From an uncultured Pelagibacteraceae bacterium (lineage in GTDB: Bacteria; Pseudomonadota; Alphaproteobacteria; Pelagibacterales; Pelagibacteraceae): a stretch of 46,708 nucleotides of DNA. Every line of letters starts with the position of its first letter. The stretch's first letter is position 1. Location: assembly GCA_902628305.1 (NCBI GenBank), contig CACOMK010000005.1, positions 1 through 46,708 on the forward strand. The letters run 5' to 3'. Made by a program: the position numbers and the translations under genes. The notes below the pieces were generated by a model. It made no database searches. It saw nothing but the letters and a program-made list of their open reading frames with translations, and was not told the origin of the DNA. This document shows, one piece after another, positions 42,856-46,708 of the stretch.

Positions 42856-44423
42856 TGATTAAAAAACTTATTAATTTATTTAAATTAGGGAGAAAAATTG
42901 CAAAATCAGATATTTTAAAAATTGCATCAAAATTTAAAAAACCTCCTTTAGCTGTAACTATATTGTTCCAAATTTTATCTATTTCATTTGAAAAAAAAGA
43001 ACAACATAATTTAATTGAGGATGATGGCGAAAGACTATCTAGGTCATTAGAATCTATGGGTACAACTTTCATCAAACTTGGGCAATTTCTTGCTACTAGA
43101 CCAGATATAATCGGAGAAGAATTATCTTTAAAGTTAGAAAAACTTCAAGATCGATTACCCCCTTTTTCAATCCATGAAGCAAAAGAAATTATTAAAGAAG
43201 ATCTAGGAGTTGATGCATTTAATTCAATAATTGATTTAAGTGAACCAGTTGCTGCTGCATCAATTGCACAAGTTCATAAAGCAAAAATAAATGACAATGG
43301 AACAATTAAAGATGTAGCAATAAAAATCTTAAGACCAAATATAAAAAAAATATTCAATGAAGAAATAGATGCAATGATGTTATTTGCATTTATTATTGAG
43401 TCATTTGTAAAAAAAACAAAAAGATTAAAACTTGTTGAAGTTGTTTTTTTACTTAAAGAAATAACTAATCTTGAAATGGATTTAAGATTCGAAGCTGCTG
43501 CGGCTAACGAATACGCTGAAAACACTAAAAATGATGCTGGATTTAAAGTTCCTGAAATTTATTGGAATTTTACTAGTGAAAATGTAATGACTTTGGATTG
43601 GATAGATGGAATTTCAATAAGAGAAGCTGAAGAGCTAAAGAAAAGAAATTTAGATACTAATAAAATAGCTGAAGATATTATCCAACATTTTTTAAGACAT
43701 GCTGTAAGAGATGGTTTTTTTCATGCAGATATGCATCAAGGAAATATTTTTGTTGATAATAGTGGCCAAATTGTACCTATAGATTTTGGGATTATGGGCA
43801 GGTTAGATAAACTTAGTAAAAGGTTTTTAGCGGAAATTTTATTTGGATTTATTCAAAGAGATTATCGTAAAGTAGCTGAAGTTCACTTAGTGGCCGGATT
43901 AGTTCCAAAAGAAGTACCAATCGATGATCTAGCTCAAGCTTTGAGATCAATTGGTGAACCCATATTTGGACAAGAAGTAAAAGATATTTCAGGAGGTAAA
44001 TTACTCAAACAATTATTTGATGTTACAGAAAAGTTTAATATGCAAACTCAACCTCAATTATTAATGTTGCAAAAAACTATGGTTGTTGTTGAAGGTGTAG
44101 CAAGAAAGTTAAATCCAAACACAAATATTTGGACAACTTCAAAGCCTGTACTAGAAAATTGGCTTAAAGAAACAAAAGATCCAATTAATAATTTTAATGA
44201 AACTTTAAAAAATACATCTGAAGTGATTAAACGTTTACCAGAATTTCCTGAGATTATGGATAAAGCAAATCAAGCATTAACGTTTTTAGCTAGTGGTCAA
44301 ATTCCTCAAAATTCAAATTCTTACACCGATCTGAATGATAAAAAATCAGAAATGATAGCATTTAGAAATCAATCTATTATTGGTTTATTACTTCTTGTAA
44401 TTTTTGGCCTTATAGTATTTTAA
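42843..44423 (+). CDS. ubiB: UbiB atypical kinase/ATPase for ubiquinone synthesis
   Basis: ABC1/ADCK-family protein that supports the membrane-associated ubiquinone-synthesis complex through ATPase activity. The extended KxGQ motif is TFIKLGQFLATRPDII (about residues 76-91). The alanine-rich nucleotide loop is VAAASIAQVHKA (about 137-148). Catalytic pieces HADMHQGNIFVD and PIDFGIMGRLD follow (about 298-326). The last 18 residues form a transmembrane segment (SIIGLLLLVIFGLIVF), the usual anchor. 526 residues, complete. Its first 13 bases overlap ubiE. Confidence 0.96.
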   Translation: MENLMIKKLINLFKLGRKIAKSDILKIASKFKKPPLAVTILFQILSISFEKKEQHNLIEDDGERLSRSLESMGTTFIKLGQFLATRPDIIGEELSLKLEKLQDRLPPFSIHEAKEIIKEDLGVDAFNSIIDLSEPVAAASIAQVHKAKINDNGTIKDVAIKILRPNIKKIFNEEIDAMMLFAFIIESFVKKTKRLKLVEVVFLLKEITNLEMDLRFEAAAANEYAENTKNDAGFKVPEIYWNFTSENVMTLDWIDGISIREAEELKKRNLDTNKIAEDIIQHFLRHAVRDGFFHADMHQGNIFVDNSGQIVPIDFGIMGRLDKLSKRFLAEILFGFIQRDYRKVAEVHLVAGLVPKEVPIDDLAQALRSIGEPIFGQEVKDISGGKLLKQLFDVTEKFNMQTQPQLLMLQKTMVVVEGVARKLNPNTNIWTTSKPVLENWLKETKDPINNFNETLKNTSEVIKRLPEFPEIMDKANQALTFLASGQIPQNSNSYTDLNDKKSEMIAFRNQSIIGLLLLVIFGLIVF

Positions 44424-44431
44424 TTCTGTAG

Positions 44432-45637
44432 ATGAAAAATTTGTTAAATAAAAAAATACTATTTATTATCTGTGGAGGAATATCTGCTTATAAAAGTCTT
44501 GAAACAATCAGGCTTTTTAAAAAGAATGGTGCAGATATAAAGACAATTCTTACAACAAGTGCAAAAGAGTTTGTAACTCCACTTTCAATAACATCACTTT
44601 CTCAAGGTAAAGTTTATAGTGATTTATTTAGTGTAGAAAATGAGGCTGAAATGGATCATATTTCACTTTCAAGATGGGCAGATATAATTGTAATTGCACC
44701 TGCGACAGCAAATACAATTTCAAAACTGGCTCAAGGAACGAGTGATGATTTAGCATCCACTGTTGTTTTGGCTTCAGATAAAGACATTATTTTAGCGCCA
44801 GCAATGAATGTAAGAATGTGGGAGCATCCAACTACTAAAACAAATATAAAAAAATTAAAAGGGTTTGGATATAAACTAATAGGTCCAGAGGTTGGTGATA
44901 TGGCATGTGGTGAATATGGAGAAGGTAAAATGTCAGACCCATCAGTAATTGCTGAAGAAGTTGATAAATATTTCTTAACTCAAAAGAATAACAAAAAATT
45001 TAAAGCATTGGTTACAGCAGGTCCAACTAATGAGTACATAGATCCAGTTCGATTTATTACAAATAAATCAAGTGGCAAACAAGGATATGAATTAGCAAAA
45101 TCATTATCCAAAAAAGGTTTTGATACAACATTAATATCGGGTCCAACTAATCTTGCAATATCTAAAGATATTAATCTTATTAAAGTTGAAACAGCAGATG
45201 AAATGTTGGTTGCTACTCAAGAAAATTTACCTGTTGATGTAGCAATTTTTTCTGCTGCAGTATCTGATTTTAAAATTAATAAAAAATATGAAAATAAAAT
45301 TAAAAAACAAGAGAACCTAAACTTAAATTTAGAAAAGAATATAGATATACTTAATTATGTGTCCAACCACAACTCTATGAGACCTGAACTTGTGATTGGA
45401 TTTGCAGCTGAAACCAACGAGATCGATAAAAATGCAGAAGAAAAATTAAACAAGAAAAATTGTGACTGGATAATATCTAATGATGTATCAAATAAAAATA
45501 TAGGATTTAATTCTGATTATAATGAAGTTACAATTCATTACAAAAAAAGAGATGCTAAAAAAGAGAAACTTTCATACAAAAAAAAATCTGGAATTTCTGA
45601 TGAAATAGTTGATAGAATAATTGATCAATTAAATTAA
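44432..45637 (+). CDS. coaBC: Bifunctional phosphopantothenoylcysteine decarboxylase / synthetase
   Basis: Two consecutive steps of coenzyme A synthesis. The N-terminal flavin-dependent CoaC half (about residues 1-185) shows CGGISAYKSLETIRL, the ISLSRWADIIVIAPATANT segment, PAMNVRMWEHP and the substrate-clamp cysteine in MACGEYGEGKMSDP. The C-terminal CoaB half has TAGPTNEYIDPVRFITNKSS, IFSAAVSDFK and VIGFAAETNE, including the CTP-site lysine region. 401 residues. It starts eight bases after ubiB and ends with a TAATG overlap into dut. Confidence 0.96.
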   Translation: MKNLLNKKILFIICGGISAYKSLETIRLFKKNGADIKTILTTSAKEFVTPLSITSLSQGKVYSDLFSVENEAEMDHISLSRWADIIVIAPATANTISKLAQGTSDDLASTVVLASDKDIILAPAMNVRMWEHPTTKTNIKKLKGFGYKLIGPEVGDMACGEYGEGKMSDPSVIAEEVDKYFLTQKNNKKFKALVTAGPTNEYIDPVRFITNKSSGKQGYELAKSLSKKGFDTTLISGPTNLAISKDINLIKVETADEMLVATQENLPVDVAIFSAAVSDFKINKKYENKIKKQENLNLNLEKNIDILNYVSNHNSMRPELVIGFAAETNEIDKNAEEKLNKKNCDWIISNDVSNKNIGFNSDYNEVTIHYKKRDAKKEKLSYKKKSGISDEIVDRIIDQLN

Positions 45638-46074
45638 TGGCAAAAGTTCTTATCAAAAAGTTACACCCTGAGGTTCAATTACCTGCTTACAAAACCGAAG
45701 GTGCATCAGGCATGGATTTAATGGCATTATTAAACGAACCCATCAATCTTAAACCAAACTCTTCATGTTTAGTTCCAACAGGGCTTGCTATTGCATTTTC
45801 AAGTGATTTTGAAATCCAGATAAGACCAAGATCTGGTTTAGCAGCAAAAAACAGTATAAGTGTTTTAAATACACCTGGAACTATTGATAGTGACTATAGG
45901 GGGGAAATAAAAGTAATTCTTTTTAATCACGGAAAAAATAATTTCTTGATAAATAATAAGGATAGAATCGCACAAATGATTTTAACTCCTGTAATTAAAA
46001 TGGATCTTGAGGTAACCAATGATCTACCGAAGACAATTAGAGGAGAAGGTGGGTTTGGCTCAACAGGAAAATGA
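45637..46074 (+). CDS. dut: dUTP diphosphatase
   Basis: Homotrimeric enzyme hydrolysing dUTP to dUMP, keeping uracil out of DNA. All five dUTPase motifs are readable in 145 residues: EGASGMDLMA (I), RPRSGLAAKN (II), NTPGTIDSDYRGEIKVIL (III, catalytic aspartate), DRIAQMILTP (IV) and RGEGGFGSTG (V, flexible arm). It overlaps coaBC by one base and the following E1-like gene by four bases (ATGA), consistent with a single ubiE-ubiB-coaBC-dut-E1-like transcript. Confidence 0.97.
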   Translation: MAKVLIKKLHPEVQLPAYKTEGASGMDLMALLNEPINLKPNSSCLVPTGLAIAFSSDFEIQIRPRSGLAAKNSISVLNTPGTIDSDYRGEIKVILFNHGKNNFLINNKDRIAQMILTPVIKMDLEVTNDLPKTIRGEGGFGSTGK

Positions 46075-46708
46075 GCAAAAATTTAAATAAAAAAGAAATA
46101 GAAAAATTTTCAAGGCAAATAATTCTTAAAAATATTGGGGCTATAGGTCAAAGAAAAATCTTATCTTCTAGTGTCTTGATAGTTGGTATGGGTGGCCTAG
46201 GTTGCCCAGTAGCAGAATTTTTAACTAGGTCGGGTATTGGATCACTTGGAATTGTAGATCACGATATCATAAATCTTTCGAATATTCATAGGCAAAGTCT
46301 GTATGATGAAAAAGACATAAATCAATCAAAAGTAAAAATTGCGAAAAAAAAACTAAATAAAATTAATTCAAGGACAAAAATAAATATTTTTAATTTAAAA
46401 TTAAACAAAACTATATTGGAAAAAATTATTAAAAATTACGATTATATTGTCGACGGTACTGATAATTTTGAAAGTAAATTCTTAATAAATGATTTGAGCC
46501 TGAAATATGAAAAATTTTTAGTCACTGGTGCTATAAGTAAATTTGATGGACATATTTTTACTTTTAATTTTTCTAATAAAAAAGATCCTTGCTTAAGATG
46601 TTTTTATCAAGAAGAAAAGATATCTGATGAAATATTAAATTGTGAGTATGAAGGAGTTTTGGGAACAGTTGCTGGAATAGTAGGTATATTGCAAGCTAAC
46701 GAAATTTT
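46071..46708 (+). CDS. E1-like ThiF/MoeB/HesA adenylyltransferase, 3' end cut by the window edge
   Basis: Adenylates the C-terminal glycine of a ubiquitin-fold sulfur carrier (MoaD- or ThiS-like), for molybdopterin or thiamine synthesis. The ATG at 46071 overlaps the dut stop. 212 codons are visible: the start has FSRQIILKNIGAIGQRKI, the nucleotide loop VLIVGMGGLGCPVAEFLTRSG, then VDHDIINLSNIHRQSLYDE, the catalytic-aspartate region IVDGTDNFESKFLIND, and the first zinc-binding cysteine pair CLRC near residue 177. The frame stays open to the end of the window. MoeB, ThiF and HesA cannot be told apart without the C terminus and the neighbouring genes. Confidence 0.92.
   Translation, partial: MSKNLNKKEIEKFSRQIILKNIGAIGQRKILSSSVLIVGMGGLGCPVAEFLTRSGIGSLGIVDHDIINLSNIHRQSLYDEKDINQSKVKIAKKKLNKINSRTKINIFNLKLNKTILEKIIKNYDYIVDGTDNFESKFLINDLSLKYEKFLVTGAISKFDGHIFTFNFSNKKDPCLRCFYQEEKISDEILNCEYEGVLGTVAGIVGILQANEI

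Overview
The window is a strongly AT-rich, gene-dense bacterial chromosome segment. The protein set and gene order point to an alphaproteobacterium of the SAR11 / Pelagibacterales type. Evidence: start and stop codons abut or overlap by 1-17 bases; lysine- and isoleucine-rich proteins; a TAXI-type TRAP transporter; ubiquinone genes coq7, ubiE and ubiB; and three blocks of classic alphaproteobacterial synteny (helicase-fdxA-carD; tlpA-argH-lptM-lysA; dnaN-dnaA-rpsT-mutM facing ubiE-ubiB-coaBC-dut). I see no phage, insertion sequence, CRISPR array or defence island. The assignment rests on reading proteins and gene order, not on a search.

Layout. 1-9.7 kb: thrS (cut at the left edge), a GT4 glycosyltransferase, an alpha/beta hydrolase, and gltB/gltD for glutamate synthase. 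9.7-17.2 kb: uppP behind a hairpin that can mask its ribosome binding site, an EamA exporter, the aceE-aceF pair of pyruvate dehydrogenase, and an acetyl-CoA acetyltransferase. 17.2-24.5 kb: tRNA-Arg(ACG), a tiny membrane peptide, a hotdog thioesterase, a fused TRAP permease with its TAXI binding protein, an aminotransferase and an acetoacetate-CoA ligase. 24.7-31 kb: an SUV3-like helicase, a TerB-like protein, ferredoxin, a CarD regulator with a long lysine-rich tail, a convergent 30-residue polybasic protein, a fatty-acid-type CoA ligase and tRNA-Leu(CAA). 31-38 kb: a VTT-domain (DedA/YqaA-like) protein, dsbB, coq7, HNH endonuclease, esterase, HIG1-like protein, tlpA-like thioredoxin, argH, lptM, lysA, plsC. 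38-46.7 kb: dnaN, dnaA, an iteron-bearing AT-rich gap that is a candidate origin or dnaA control region, rpsT, mutM, then ubiE, ubiB, coaBC, dut and a truncated E1-like (MoeB/ThiF/HesA) gene.

How it fits together. Central carbon and nitrogen entry (pyruvate to acetyl-CoA, thiolase and acetoacetate-CoA ligase, glutamate synthase), aerobic quinone synthesis, disulfide handling (DsbB, TlpA) and DNA replication initiation are all housekeeping. The less expected items are small or structural: a lipoyl domain fused to the N terminus of a homodimeric-type E1; a tiny, almost purely basic protein with a strong ribosome binding site and a perfect 10-1-10 palindrome upstream; ribosome-binding-site-masking hairpins before uppP and the TAXI protein; four direct iterons upstream of dnaA; -10-like boxes 5-8 bases before start codons suggesting leaderless mRNAs; and five convergent gene pairs locked together by exactly 4 bases at their stop codons.
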